A stretch of DNA of 64,000 nucleotides. It comes from JACVRN01 sp036389255. Lineage in GTDB: Bacteria > Acidobacteriota > Blastocatellia > Pyrinomonadales > Pyrinomonadaceae. This document shows, piece after piece, positions 1 through 7,404 of this stretch (position 1 is the first letter of the stretch; the number at the start of each line of letters is the position of its first letter). Where the stretch lies: positions 744,001-808,000 of the forward strand of contig DASVQI010000024.1 of assembly GCA_036389255.1 (NCBI GenBank), in the 5' to 3' direction. Made by a program: the position numbers and the translations under genes. The notes under the pieces were generated by a model. The model had not been told where the DNA came from and did no database searches. It saw only the letters and a program-made list of their open reading frames with translations.

Positions 1-369
1 CTCCGCCACGCGGTCAAGAACCGTCTCAAGCTCATCGCTGTTGATGGGAAGACGCAGGAACTCGCGCGCCCCGGCACGCATGGCGCGCAGGATTAAGTCG
101 GGCGAAGCGTCACGCGCCCCGGCAATGATGGCCGTCTGCGGGCACTCTGCCGCGAGGCGCTCCATCAAGGCAAGCGCCTGCTCGTGCGCCGCGCCCAGCG
201 TGATGATGGCCGCGTCCGGCTTGAGCCGCACAATCTCATCGGAGAGCTGCTCGGCGTCGTTGCCGCCCGCGAGAAGCCGCGCACGAGAATCGGAAGCGAG
301 CGCGCTGCGAATCTCCTTGAAGCTGTCGAGCCCTGTGCTCAAAATGACGAAGCTGAGTGGTTGAGTCAT
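1..369 (-). CDS. cpaE: CpaE/TadZ-like pilus assembly protein (N-terminal part, cut by window edge)
   Basis: An open frame of 123 codons starts with ATG at 369 and runs off the left edge with no stop. The translation is a receiver-like (CheY-fold) domain: hydrophobic beta strands FVIL and AAIITL, and the ending MRAGAREFLRLPIN typical of the N-terminal atypical receiver of CpaE/TadZ. In that family a MinD-like ATPase domain follows and places the Tad pilus machine at the pole; here it would lie beyond the window. It is the last visible gene of the Tad operon, 71 bp after the tadE stop. A stand-alone response regulator is possible, but position and the REFL-LP pattern favour CpaE. Confidence 0.8.
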   Translation of the reverse strand, partial: MTQPLSFVILSTGLDSFKEIRSALASDSRARLLAGGNDAEQLSDEIVRLKPDAAIITLGAAHEQALALMERLAAECPQTAIIAGARDASPDLILRAMRAGAREFLRLPINSDELETVLDRVAE

Positions 370-440
370 CCTCTTGTCCTGAATGGGTCTGAAACTTTGG
401 TTTGAGAATCTTTCGGCCTTAACGCTTACTGTTCCGGCGG

Positions 441-893
441 TCACGGTATGGGCTTCGGCACGTAGCCAATGTTCTCGCCCGTCAACGTTGTCAGGTACTC
501 GGGCATAGACAGCGTCTTTCCTACGAGCGGAACTACGAACTGGAATTGATAGCCGGTGATGCGAACCGAGACGGTTCCCTCGCCCAGCTTGTAGTTCGTG
601 TATTTAACCTTGACGTTATCGATCGTCAGGTTATTCACGAGCGGGCTTGTCCCGCCGTCAGGGTTGCCGTAGACGGCCACCTTCTTGACGGCCTCCTCGT
701 CGGCCTCAGGATGGTTGACGGCGTAGCGCGCACCGCGACGCGCGGCGTCCGACAGTGCGTTGTGCGTCCAGAGGCAGCGACCGAACTCTATGACTCCGAA
801 CATCACCGTCAGAAAAACGGTGGCGGCCATGGCAAATTCCAGCAGCGTCGCGCCCCGCTCACTCAATCTCTCTTTTTCAGGATGGCGTGTCAT
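441..893 (-). CDS. tadE: TadE-family minor pseudopilin (copy 1)
   Basis: This 150-residue protein has the TadE layout. A short basic N-terminus leads into SERGATLLEFAMAATVF, a type IV pilin-like processing site with the conserved Glu in the hydrophobic segment. A single TM helix at about 18-40 and the IEFGR motif follow. TadE-like pseudopilins are processed by the Tad prepilin peptidase and are needed for Flp pilus assembly. It lies 4 bp after the second tadE-like gene and is surely co-transcribed with it. The periplasmic part (VYGNPDGGTSPLV) resembles the matching part of its neighbour (VYGNPEGTGSPVI), so the two look like tandem duplicates that have diverged. Confidence 0.85.
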   Translation of the reverse strand: MTRHPEKERLSERGATLLEFAMAATVFLTVMFGVIEFGRCLWTHNALSDAARRGARYAVNHPEADEEAVKKVAVYGNPDGGTSPLVNNLTIDNVKVKYTNYKLGEGTVSVRITGYQFQFVVPLVGKTLSMPEYLTTLTGENIGYVPKPIP

Positions 894-897
894 AGTC

Positions 898-1407
898 TTA
901 ACTACCTGCGAGCGGCTGCGTCAGCAGGTAACGCATCGTCACGCTCGGTTTGACTGCTACGTTCAGGGAGAGCGAAGGATTCTTAGTCAGCGCGCCAAGG
1001 TCGAAGATTGGCTGGTACTTGTAGTCTTTAATCTGAACCTTGACGGTCAAGGGCAGCGAAGCGGTTCCGCCGCTTCTTATGATGTCCACGTTCGCCGCCT
1101 TCAAGCCTTTGATGACGGGCGAGCCTGTGCCTTCCGGGTTGCCGTAGACGACAATGTTCTTCGCGCGCGTGTCCTCATCGCTGCTCACTTCCGCCGACGC
1201 CAGATAACGCGCGCCTGAACGCGCAGCCTTGGACAGCGTGGAGTATTCGTAGAAGAAGCGCCCGAACTCTGCGGTCGCGGCGAAGAGCATAAGAAAGAGC
1301 GGGAGGATGATTGCCAGCTCCGCCAGTTGCACGCCGCGCTCGTTTCGCGCCAGTCGCTTGAGGCGAAGTCTGACCCTTATCCTGCGAACTCTGACTGCTA
1401 TCCTCAT
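898..1407 (-). CDS. tadE: TadE-family minor pseudopilin (copy 2)
   Basis: The 169-residue protein starts with an Arg-rich stretch, then NERGVQLAELAIILPLFLMLF, the pilin-like processing and TM segment, followed by TAEFGRFFYEY as in TadE/TadF proteins. Its role is as a minor pilin-like component of the Tad pilus at the inner membrane. It sits 11 bp after tadG and 4 bp before the other tadE gene. The shared VYGNP.G..SP block in the two periplasmic domains supports local duplication. Which of the two equals TadE or TadF of other systems cannot be told from sequence alone. Confidence 0.82.
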   Translation of the reverse strand: MRIAVRVRRIRVRLRLKRLARNERGVQLAELAIILPLFLMLFAATAEFGRFFYEYSTLSKAARSGARYLASAEVSSDEDTRAKNIVVYGNPEGTGSPVIKGLKAANVDIIRSGGTASLPLTVKVQIKDYKYQPIFDLGALTKNPSLSLNVAVKPSVTMRYLLTQPLAGS

Positions 1408-1418
1408 AGCTTCTCACC

Positions 1419-2561
1419 TCACTTGTAGAGCACGGGCTTGGTAATAGGGGGGCCCGGATTCGCAGGGCCGTTCGGGTCGTAGGTTCCGTTTCCGACGACG
1501 ACGCCCACGCCTATGTACTCGGCCTGAATGTCGCCGCCGTTGCCGCCCGAGACTTTGCTTCTGAGGAAGAATGCGCCGAAGCGGTCAATCTGAACTTCGG
1601 TGCGACCGCCTTCGAGCTGGGTGATTTTGACAATCGGGATAAGCACTACGCGGCGGCCCTCCACGCCCGGATTGCCCGGCGCTTTCGTCACGGACTTGTT
1701 GACGTACTGCTCGTAGCTGATGTCCTCGGCTATGTTCGTGTCGGGCGGGTAATCTGACGGGCTCATCCCGGATGCATAATCGTCAAAGCGCGTGTTGATG
1801 CCCTGCCGGATTGCGCCGGAAGTCACGCCCGGCTTTGTGTCAACGTAGCCGCCGGGGCCTACGATTCTCTTGACTCCGCTAGCCAGCCCCTCGCGGTCGT
1901 CCGAGCCGCCCGCGCCGTCAATCGCCAGCGCCTGATAGTTGCCGGGGGAAACGGAGCTCTGCGGCCCGCCGCGAAAGGTGTACATCTGGCCGGGCCGCAG
2001 CGCCGTCCCGTCCTCGTTGTCCACGACGAAGACCGGCAGATAACCGTTGAAGACGTTGAGCGGCACGCTCATCCCTGCGGTGGCTTCCGCCTTGAGATTG
2101 CGGTTGGCCCCTAGAACCATCGTGGCGAAGGTGACCACGACGGGCTCGCTCGGAGTCCTGACTCTGACGAAGCGTATGTCCTTGGCTGCGGTCGCGCTGG
2201 CGGACGCCGTGGCCTCACTCACGTCCAGCCCCTTGTCGAAGTCGTCAAGGTTTCTGGCGAAGCGAACTTCCGTGCGCGAGAAGACCACGTTCGTCTTGTT
2301 GAAGTTGTAGCTGTTCATGACCTCGACGGCCCTGTCGGTCGCTTTTGTAATACCAAGAGGAAAACCGTTGAGGCCGGAAGCTGCTGCGAGAGCGGCGGCG
2401 TCTGCGGCGTTCTGCAACTCCGTCTTGGCCGTGTAGAGACGGCTGATGTCTACGCCAAGACCTGCTGCGAGGAGGAAGCAGAGCATCCCTAAGGTAGACG
2501 TGGCTAAAACAGAGCCGCGCTCGTTCTTCCGGCTGCTGCTTAGTGCGAGTTTTGCTTTCAT
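1419..2561 (-). CDS. tadG: TadG-like pilus assembly protein
   Basis: Near the N-terminus is NERGSVLATSTLGMLCFLLAAGLGVDISRLYTAKTELQ in outline, followed by NAADAAALAAASGL. This is the TadG/Flp-associated N-terminal segment, one TM helix then an Ala-rich heptad stretch, with a large periplasmic domain after it. TadG proteins are membrane-anchored Tad components; some carry a VWA domain, but none is obvious here. I chose ATG 2561 because AGGAGG lies just upstream. The in-frame ATG at 2591 would place the start inside the 21-bp palindrome and has no good Shine-Dalgarno. It is the fourth gene from the operon end, between the secretin and the tadE pair. Confidence 0.75.
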   Translation of the reverse strand: MKAKLALSSSRKNERGSVLATSTLGMLCFLLAAGLGVDISRLYTAKTELQNAADAAALAAASGLNGFPLGITKATDRAVEVMNSYNFNKTNVVFSRTEVRFARNLDDFDKGLDVSEATASASATAAKDIRFVRVRTPSEPVVVTFATMVLGANRNLKAEATAGMSVPLNVFNGYLPVFVVDNEDGTALRPGQMYTFRGGPQSSVSPGNYQALAIDGAGGSDDREGLASGVKRIVGPGGYVDTKPGVTSGAIRQGINTRFDDYASGMSPSDYPPDTNIAEDISYEQYVNKSVTKAPGNPGVEGRRVVLIPIVKITQLEGGRTEVQIDRFGAFFLRSKVSGGNGGDIQAEYIGVGVVVGNGTYDPNGPANPGPPITKPVLYK

Positions 2562-2589
2562 CACCTTCCTCCTCTTCAAGAATTTACTC

Positions 2590-2640
2590 ATTGATTCACC
2601 GGCTCATTGAATCAATGAATCAATGAGCCGGTGAATCAAT
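2590..2640. repeat. Perfect 21-bp palindrome, ATTGATTCA family
   Basis: Arms at 2590-2610 and 2620-2640 are exact reverse complements around a 9-nt centre that is itself built from the same words (ATCAATGAA). It lies between cpaC and tadG inside the Tad operon. Related sequence words recur at 25654-25688 and 31805-31863. It could attenuate transcription, stabilise mRNA ends or be a mobile repeat. Confidence 0.85.
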
Positions 2641-2643
2641 CGC

Positions 2644-4224
2644 TTACTGGCCCGCGCCGGTCTTGATGGTCGCCACTACGCGCGAAGGCGCTGGCGGCGG
2701 CTCCTCTGAGAGCACAGGCGCGTTGCCGCTCTTTGACGTTACTGCCGGAGCAGAAGTCGGGACGATGGTCGCGGGCGCTGTCGTCTTCGGCTGAACGGCG
2801 GGCGGCTGCGGCTTCACGGGCTCAGTCTTCTCCTGCCGGGTGCTGTCGCCCGTGGAGAAGCCGCTTGAGCCCTGTATGCCTTCGCCCTTCGGCTCCACGC
2901 CCAGAGGCGAGCTGCCCTTGATGCCGTCTAGCCCGCGCATCTGCGGCAGGTCGTCGCGGTTGACCGGCTTCACTATCTGAGCGGTGACGATGAACATCAG
3001 CTCCGTCTCATTCTTCTGGAAAGATTTCGACCTGAAGAGGCTGCCCAGTATGGGGATGTCGCCCAGCACCGGAACCCTTGAGAGCGTGCGCGTCTCGTTG
3101 TTATCCATAAGCCCCGCGAGCGCGAACGACTGGCCGTCTCTCAGCTCGATGCCGGTCTTGGCGCGCCGCGTGCGAAGCGCCGGGATGATGAAGCCGTTGA
3201 ACTTGACGCCGTTCGAGAAATCAATCGTTGAGACTTCAGGCTCAAGCTCAAGCCGTATGTGGTCTTCGTCAATAATGGTCGGCTTGAAGTTCAATCTCAC
3301 GCCGTACTCTTTGAACACTATGGTCACGTTGCTGCGGTCGCCGCTCCCCTGAATGATAGGCACAGGAAATTCGCCGCCCGCCAGAAAGCTGGCCGTCTGG
3401 CCGTCCATAGCGATGATGTTCGGCTCGGCCAGAGCGCGCAGAGCGCCCTGAGTCTGGAGCGCGCGAAGCATGGCCATCACGTTGCCGCCCATGACGAAGA
3501 GATTGAGCGCGGAAGAGAGCGTGCCGCTCATCGAGCCGCCCACCACGTCACCGATTGAGCTTGGGCCACTGCCGCTATTGCCGTAGCCGCCGACGCCCGG
3601 ACTTCCCTGATAGGCGAAGGAGGTTCCCAAATCCTTCATACGGTTGCGGCTCACTTCGGCCACGCGCACGGAGAGCTGAACCTGCACGGCCGATTTCACG
3701 GGCGAAGAGAGCATGTTGACGGTCTTGAAGCCTGCGGCTTCTATGACAGCCTGCACCTGCTCCGCCGTCTTGGGCTCTTTCACGCTGCCTGAAATCACCA
3801 CCGAGCCGTTGGCCTGACTCAGGTTGATGTTGTCCTTTGGAAAGAGGGCGCGAATCTGCGTGTCAATCAGCGAGAGATTGGCGCGCACGAACACGTCGAA
3901 GACCAGAAAGCGCTCGCCGCCCGTCTCCCACGCTATGAAGTTGACCTGCCCGAACGCCTTGCCGTTGACGAGCACCTGATTGGGCGCAACCAGAACGGCC
4001 TCGGCTATCTCCGGATTCGAGACGGAGAAGCGTCCTATGTCGTGATCGAAGTTGATGACGCGCGACTGGCCAACCAGTACGTTGACGCTGACAGTCTCTT
4101 TCGTGTTATTGAAAGAGGCCGTGTAGGAGGTTTCCTGCGCATGAGCGGACGCGCCTAAGGCAATGGTCATAAGCGCCGCACACAACGTAGTGACAAAGCG
4201 TGTGATGATGGAACGGGTCTGCAT
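2644..4224 (-). CDS. cpaC: Tad pilus outer-membrane secretin CpaC/RcpA
   Basis: The 526-residue protein has a signal peptide ending ALGASAHAQ (about 1-29). Next comes an N-terminal pilus/secretin domain (about 35-180) with the VLVGQSRVINFDHDIGR and NIVISG-like segments common in RcpA/CpaC. The secretin core (about 230-425) includes LRALAEPNIIAMDGQTASFLAGGEFPVP, VRLNFKPTII and the C-terminal VPVLGDIPILGSLFRS signature. Secretins multimerise into the outer-membrane channel for the Flp pilus. The last 85 residues are a Pro/Thr/Lys-rich tail, longer than in many RcpA proteins. It follows cpaB in the operon. Together with the prepilin peptidase and Flp genes this fixes the locus as Tad rather than general type II secretion. 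Confidence 0.95.
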   Translation of the reverse strand: MQTRSIITRFVTTLCAALMTIALGASAHAQETSYTASFNNTKETVSVNVLVGQSRVINFDHDIGRFSVSNPEIAEAVLVAPNQVLVNGKAFGQVNFIAWETGGERFLVFDVFVRANLSLIDTQIRALFPKDNINLSQANGSVVISGSVKEPKTAEQVQAVIEAAGFKTVNMLSSPVKSAVQVQLSVRVAEVSRNRMKDLGTSFAYQGSPGVGGYGNSGSGPSSIGDVVGGSMSGTLSSALNLFVMGGNVMAMLRALQTQGALRALAEPNIIAMDGQTASFLAGGEFPVPIIQGSGDRSNVTIVFKEYGVRLNFKPTIIDEDHIRLELEPEVSTIDFSNGVKFNGFIIPALRTRRAKTGIELRDGQSFALAGLMDNNETRTLSRVPVLGDIPILGSLFRSKSFQKNETELMFIVTAQIVKPVNRDDLPQMRGLDGIKGSSPLGVEPKGEGIQGSSGFSTGDSTRQEKTEPVKPQPPAVQPKTTAPATIVPTSAPAVTSKSGNAPVLSEEPPPAPSRVVATIKTGAGQ

Positions 4225-4279
4225 GATATTCAGTGACTCCTTCTGGAATAAAGCTTCAGAGCTTGTTAGGCGTCTAGCT

Positions 4280-5248
4280 TTAAGGGAAATCTACGTTGCG
4301 TTTCTTTGCGCCTTCGTACATCTCTACGGAGGAGCGAGGCGCGGGCTGCTGCGGAGCGGCCTGCGGCTGCTGTTGTACGGGCGTAACCGGCTGCACGGGC
4401 TGCTGCCTGACCTGCATAAAGTCTGTGGCGGCGCGCATGTAATCGGTCGCGGCGCGCATGCGTCGCTCCGTAGGGTCTCTGGGCTCCTGCTGTTCGCTTC
4501 TGAGCGAGCCGGGCTCCGGCTGCGGCAGGGCGCGTTCGCCTGAAAGGAGCGTGCGCTTGTTGACGCCGTTGGTCTGCTCGTCGTCTTGGTCTATGGAGTT
4601 ACGCATGACGAGTTGCAGCTTGCCTTCGGTCGAGGCCAGCGCGAGCTTTTCGGCCTGCTCAGGCGTGACCTGTAGCGTCACCGCCTTAACGGAATTCGCT
4701 TCGCGGTCGTCCTTGGGCTTGTCTATGTTCTGGCCGTTTGCCAGCACCTTTATGTTCTGAAGAACTATCTTCGAGACAGGCCCCTTCTCGACCGTGTTCT
4801 CTTCAGGGTTAATCACGACGACCACGTCAACGAGCGTGCCCGGCTGGATGAAGCCTGAGATTCCGACCACGTCGTCAACCTTGACGGTCATGGCCCTGTA
4901 GCCTTCGGGGATGACTGCCGAAAGACCTGCTGCCGAGCCTTCGGGCGCAAGCCGCGAGTCCGTGAGCGGCTCGCGCGCCATTATGTTCTGGACGGCGACG
5001 CGGCCAATCAGCTTCTGCGGATTATCGAACGTGCCGTCCGGTATGGACTCTCTGGGGAACTGCACGACCGTCAACTGTTCCGGGATAATCTTCGCGCCTA
5101 TGGGGATGTCTACTTTGGCCACGACGACCGAGTTCAGGCTCTTGGCATAGACGTTTGCGCTTGAGAGATAACGGCTGACGGCGAAGGCCGCGACCAGTCC
5201 GAACATGAGCGCGCATCCGAGCACTACAAAAAAGCGTTTGTTACGCAT
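4280..5248 (-). CDS. cpaB: Flp pilus assembly protein CpaB/RcpC
   Basis: The 322-residue protein has an N-terminal TM anchor (about 5-27), a SAF domain (about 40-105, with VVVAKVDIPIGAKI and MAREPLTDSRL) and the RcpC/CpaB domain (about 115-245, with VDDVVGISGFIQPGTLVDVVV and LQVTPEQAEKLALA). CpaB is a periplasmic Tad component thought to act with the secretin and modulate pilus assembly through its SAF domains. A Gln/Pro-rich low-complexity tail of about 70 residues follows the last domain. It sits between the prepilin peptidase and the secretin, the usual Tad order, about 55 bp from each CDS. Confidence 0.94.
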   Translation of the reverse strand: MRNKRFFVVLGCALMFGLVAAFAVSRYLSSANVYAKSLNSVVVAKVDIPIGAKIIPEQLTVVQFPRESIPDGTFDNPQKLIGRVAVQNIMAREPLTDSRLAPEGSAAGLSAVIPEGYRAMTVKVDDVVGISGFIQPGTLVDVVVVINPEENTVEKGPVSKIVLQNIKVLANGQNIDKPKDDREANSVKAVTLQVTPEQAEKLALASTEGKLQLVMRNSIDQDDEQTNGVNKRTLLSGERALPQPEPGSLRSEQQEPRDPTERRMRAATDYMRAATDFMQVRQQPVQPVTPVQQQPQAAPQQPAPRSSVEMYEGAKKRNVDFP

Positions 5249-5314
5249 AAGCTTTATTCTCCGTTTTGAAACACCGCCCCCTCAGCCACGGCTTCAACTC
5301 TCTTCCAGAGAGCG

Positions 5315-5842
5315 TCAGGCGCGGACGACGGCCAGCGTGATGATGCTACCCAGGGTGATGGCAACGCCGTAGGGGATCGTGAGCCTTTTATCCGCAGGCA
5401 CAGCGAAACGCGGCATCTGCCAGCCCGGCAAAAGACCTGCGAGAATCTGTATGACGCGAAAGAAGGTGGAGCCGAGCGCGCCCGCTCGAAGCGCGGAGAC
5501 TACGGCCAGCACGCCTCCCGTCAAGACTACAATTAGGAACATGGGAAGAACGTAGGCCGCGCCCGTGACCGCGCCGATTGCGGCAAAGAGCTTCACGTCG
5601 CCAGCGCCCATAGCGCCGAAGACGTGCATCATGAACATCAGTATGAATGCCAGTACCAGACCGCCGAGGCTCTGAACCGCGCCGTGCAGGCCGCCGAAGA
5701 TGGAATTGATGATGATGCCGCTCGAAAGAGTGGCCAGCACAAATGCGTTTGGGATACGACGGTATTTCACGTCGTAGTAGGCGATGATGACGGCGAGCGG
5801 AATGAGCAGCGCTCCGTAAGCTATTATGAGTGGCCCGAACAT
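5315..5842 (-). CDS. tadV: Prepilin peptidase TadV/CpaA (A24)
   Basis: Starting at ATG 5842 gives 175 residues with about six TM helices. The two catalytic aspartates of A24 peptidases are visible: Asp24 in YYDVKYRRIPN and Asp82 in GAMGAGDVK, the GxGD motif. There is no N-terminal methyltransferase half, as expected for the short CpaA/TadV type. It cleaves the leaders of Flp pilins and TadE-like pseudopilins at the inner membrane. An in-frame GTG at 5911 would add 23 polar residues and is less likely because the hydrophobic helix begins directly at MFGPLII. It sits between the three flp genes and cpaB. Confidence 0.93.
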   Translation of the reverse strand: MFGPLIIAYGALLIPLAVIIAYYDVKYRRIPNAFVLATLSSGIIINSIFGGLHGAVQSLGGLVLAFILMFMMHVFGAMGAGDVKLFAAIGAVTGAAYVLPMFLIVVLTGGVLAVVSALRAGALGSTFFRVIQILAGLLPGWQMPRFAVPADKRLTIPYGVAITLGSIITLAVVRA

Positions 5843-5943
5843 TGGTTCTGTTTCTCTGATTTGAAGAGCAGTTTGTATTTGGAAAAGAAGAGACGCTTGC
5901 CGGTTGCGCACGTGTAAGAGGCGTAACCCCTACGCTCGCCCCT

Positions 5944-6099
5944 TTACCCTACGGTGTTAGCGAGGGTCTTAATCTTGTTTGTGATATTGTCACCGAGCGT
6001 GTTGATGGTGCCGACTATGGTTAGAACTATAAGAGCCGCCGCGACCGCATACTCGGACAATTCCAGTCCCGACTCGTCTTTCAGAAAGCTTCTAATCAT
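5944..6099 (-). CDS. flp: Flp/Fap-type pilin (copy 1, divergent)
   Basis: This small ORF of 51 codons starts at ATG 6099. The product opens with MIRSFLKDESG, then LELSEYAVAAALIVL: the Flp processing site (cleavage after Gly, Glu at +5 and Tyr at +6), followed by a hydrophobic helix and the ending KIKTLANTVG. Flp pilins are the major subunits of Tad pili. It is the most diverged of three tandem copies (TIVGTINTLGDNIT in place of AVVGAFQLLG) and lies nearest the prepilin peptidase, 101 bp upstream of it. It may be a minor or specialised pilin. Confidence 0.93.
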   Translation of the reverse strand: MIRSFLKDESGLELSEYAVAAALIVLTIVGTINTLGDNITNKIKTLANTVG

Positions 6100-6202
6100 C
6101 TCGGTTCTCTCCTGCGAGGGTTTGGTATGAAAAGACGGTCGGGTTTTTAGCTTTTCACGCGAGCGCCCCGCACGCTTCCCGACCCTCGTTTCATCAGCAG
6201 GC

Positions 6203-6358
6203 TTAGCCTACCGTGTTGGCCAGCGCTTTAATCTTGGTGTCTATGCTGCCGCCCAGCAGTTGGAAAGCGCCGACGACCGCTAAGGCAATCAGCGCAGCCG
6301 CGACGGCGTACTCGGAAAGCTCAAGGCCGCTTTCATCCTTCAGAAATCTTTTAATCAT
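6203..6358 (-). CDS. flp: Flp-type pilin (copy 2)
   Basis: The 51-codon ORF starts at ATG 6358 and has an SD-like GAGGATG stretch just upstream. The product has the leader MIKRFLKDESG, the processed start LELSEYAVAAALIAL, an AVVGAFQLLGG helix and the tail KIKALANTVG. It is nearly identical to copy 3, so these are recent tandem duplicates. All three flp genes encode 51 residues and share the first and last ten residues closely. Confidence 0.94.
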   Translation of the reverse strand: MIKRFLKDESGLELSEYAVAAALIALAVVGAFQLLGGSIDTKIKALANTVG

Positions 6359-6469
6359 TTCATCCTCTTTGAGAGTTTGGGAAAGATGGTCGGGATTTGC
6401 TTATGCTGTTGTGTGGCTCCACAAGTCCCGACCAGCATTCACGTTTGCAGGTATTCCTTGCCCCGCGAC

Positions 6470-6625
6470 TTAGCCGACCGTGTTGGCCAGAGTCTTGATT
6501 TTGCCGTCTATGTTTTTGCCCAACAGCTGGAAGGCACCAACGACGGCGAGAGCTATGAGAGCAGCCGCTACGGCGTACTCGGAAAGTTCCAGACCGGTTT
6601 CATCGCGCAAGAATTTCTTAATCAT
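6470..6625 (-). CDS. flp: Flp-type pilin (copy 3)
   Basis: The 51-codon ORF starts at ATG 6625. The product has the leader MIKKFLRDETG, then LELSEYAVAAALIAL with the Flp Glu-Tyr pair, AVVGAFQLLGK and the tail KIKTLANTVG. It is the promoter-proximal pilin, second in the operon after the 95-residue membrane protein. It is probably the most abundant subunit by position, though nothing in sequence proves it. Confidence 0.94.
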   Translation of the reverse strand: MIKKFLRDETGLELSEYAVAAALIALAVVGAFQLLGKNIDGKIKTLANTVG

Positions 6626-6704
6626 TTCAGGTTTGCTCCTTTGGTTGTGGTTGTTTTAGGTTCAGGCCCTTTCCCTGAATTCAGGAAGGGACAGATGGAA
6701 AAAT

Positions 6705-6992
6705 TTAATAGCCCAGATTGACGGCGGAGGCTTTCCCTGACTGAGCCTCCCGGCTGACGAGCGCCGCAACGTGTACGGCTTTTCTCTGGGTCTTCTGCGT
6801 GCGGCGGCCGAAGCCGTTAATCATGCTGATGACGGCTCCGCACATGGCCAGCACTATGAGCAGCGCATCGTCTTGCGCGTTCTGAGCTAGCTCTATTGCA
6901 CGAGCGCCAGCCACCAGCGCAATCAGAAAGAACGGGGCCGCAACCATGACGCCTACGAGCGAGATGAGCATCTTGCCTGTGATAGCTTTCAT
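6705..6992 (-). CDS. Small membrane protein, first gene of the Tad operon (unknown)
   Basis: The 95-residue protein has two predicted TM helices: about 8-30 (LISLVGVMVAAPFFLIALVAG) and about 42-60 (LLIVLAMCGAVISMINGF). A basic stretch, GRRTQKTQRK, and a polar C-terminus follow. I do not recognise a family. The start ATG 6992 has an SD (AGGAGG at 7002-7007, and AAGGAT closer). It is the first gene after the sigma-54-type promoter and 80 bp upstream of the first flp. It could be a pilus accessory or anchor; a role in Tad is inferred only from position. Confidence 0.7.
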   Translation of the reverse strand: MKAITGKMLISLVGVMVAAPFFLIALVAGARAIELAQNAQDDALLIVLAMCGAVISMINGFGRRTQKTQRKAVHVAALVSREAQSGKASAVNLGY

Positions 6993-7322
6993 TATCCTTT
7001 TCCTCCTGCTCGTTGATTCGTCTTCAGGCGCGTCCGCGCTTGAACTTCACGCATCACTCCTTAACAAGGCGTGTGCCACTGTGTGAAAAATGATGAGAGA
7101 GCAGTAAACAGAGCGGTTTCGTGCTCGGAGGGTTTGCGGCCCTGTCGCCCTGAGTTGACAAAACAGAGTGACCGGCAGGCGCTGTTGCTAAGCGTCGGGC
7201 GGCGCGAACTAATCGGATAACAATGACTTAATCGCCTGTAGCCCGTGGTTGACACGGATTGTCGCCGCATTTAACCGTAGGTGACGAATGTGCAATTTTG
7301 AATGGCTCACGGCCAAAATCGG
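6993..7322. other. Intergenic region upstream of the Tad operon
   Basis: The region between the Tad operon start and the terminator of the next gene has no convincing ORF. It holds the sigma-54-type promoter at 7063-7079 and an SD at 7002-7007. No other clear signal was seen. Confidence 0.6.
7063..7079 (-). promoter_or_regulatory. Sigma-54 (-24/-12) promoter for the Tad operon
   Basis: On the minus strand the sequence reads TGGCACACGCCTTGT. The -24 element TGGCAC is a full match, the spacing from GG to the -12 element is exactly 10 nt, and the -12 is TTGT instead of TTGC. A start would fall near 7052, about 60 nt before the first ATG. A sigma-54 activator gene lies 2.4 kb away at 9493-11043. 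Enhancer sites were not identified. Confidence 0.6.
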
Positions 7323-7354
7323 AAGCGGCGAGCAACTTCAGTTACTCGCCGCTT
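7323..7354 (-). terminator. Hairpin terminator after the membrane-protein gene
   Basis: A 10-bp perfect stem (AAGCGGCGAG with CTCGCCGCTT, 12-nt loop) lies 50 bp after the stop at 7405. On the minus strand it is followed by CCGATTTTGG, a weak U tract. Confidence 0.55.
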
Positions 7355-7404
7355 TAACTTGCTTCAGAGCTTTGCCTGCCCTTTAACGTCTTATAGCTTC
7401 TCTT

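Noticed and set aside
1..6992. Search for TadA ATPase and TadB/TadC membrane proteins.
   Set aside because: None is present in the window; they are expected beyond the left edge after cpaE.
7150..7200. GGCAGGCGCTGTTGC, a second possible sigma-54 site on the plus strand.
   Set aside because: GG to GC spacing is 11, not 10, and it points away from the Tad operon.
7061..7270. Minus-strand frame of 69 codons upstream of the Tad operon.
   Set aside because: It overlaps the sigma-54-type promoter, has no SD or family motif.
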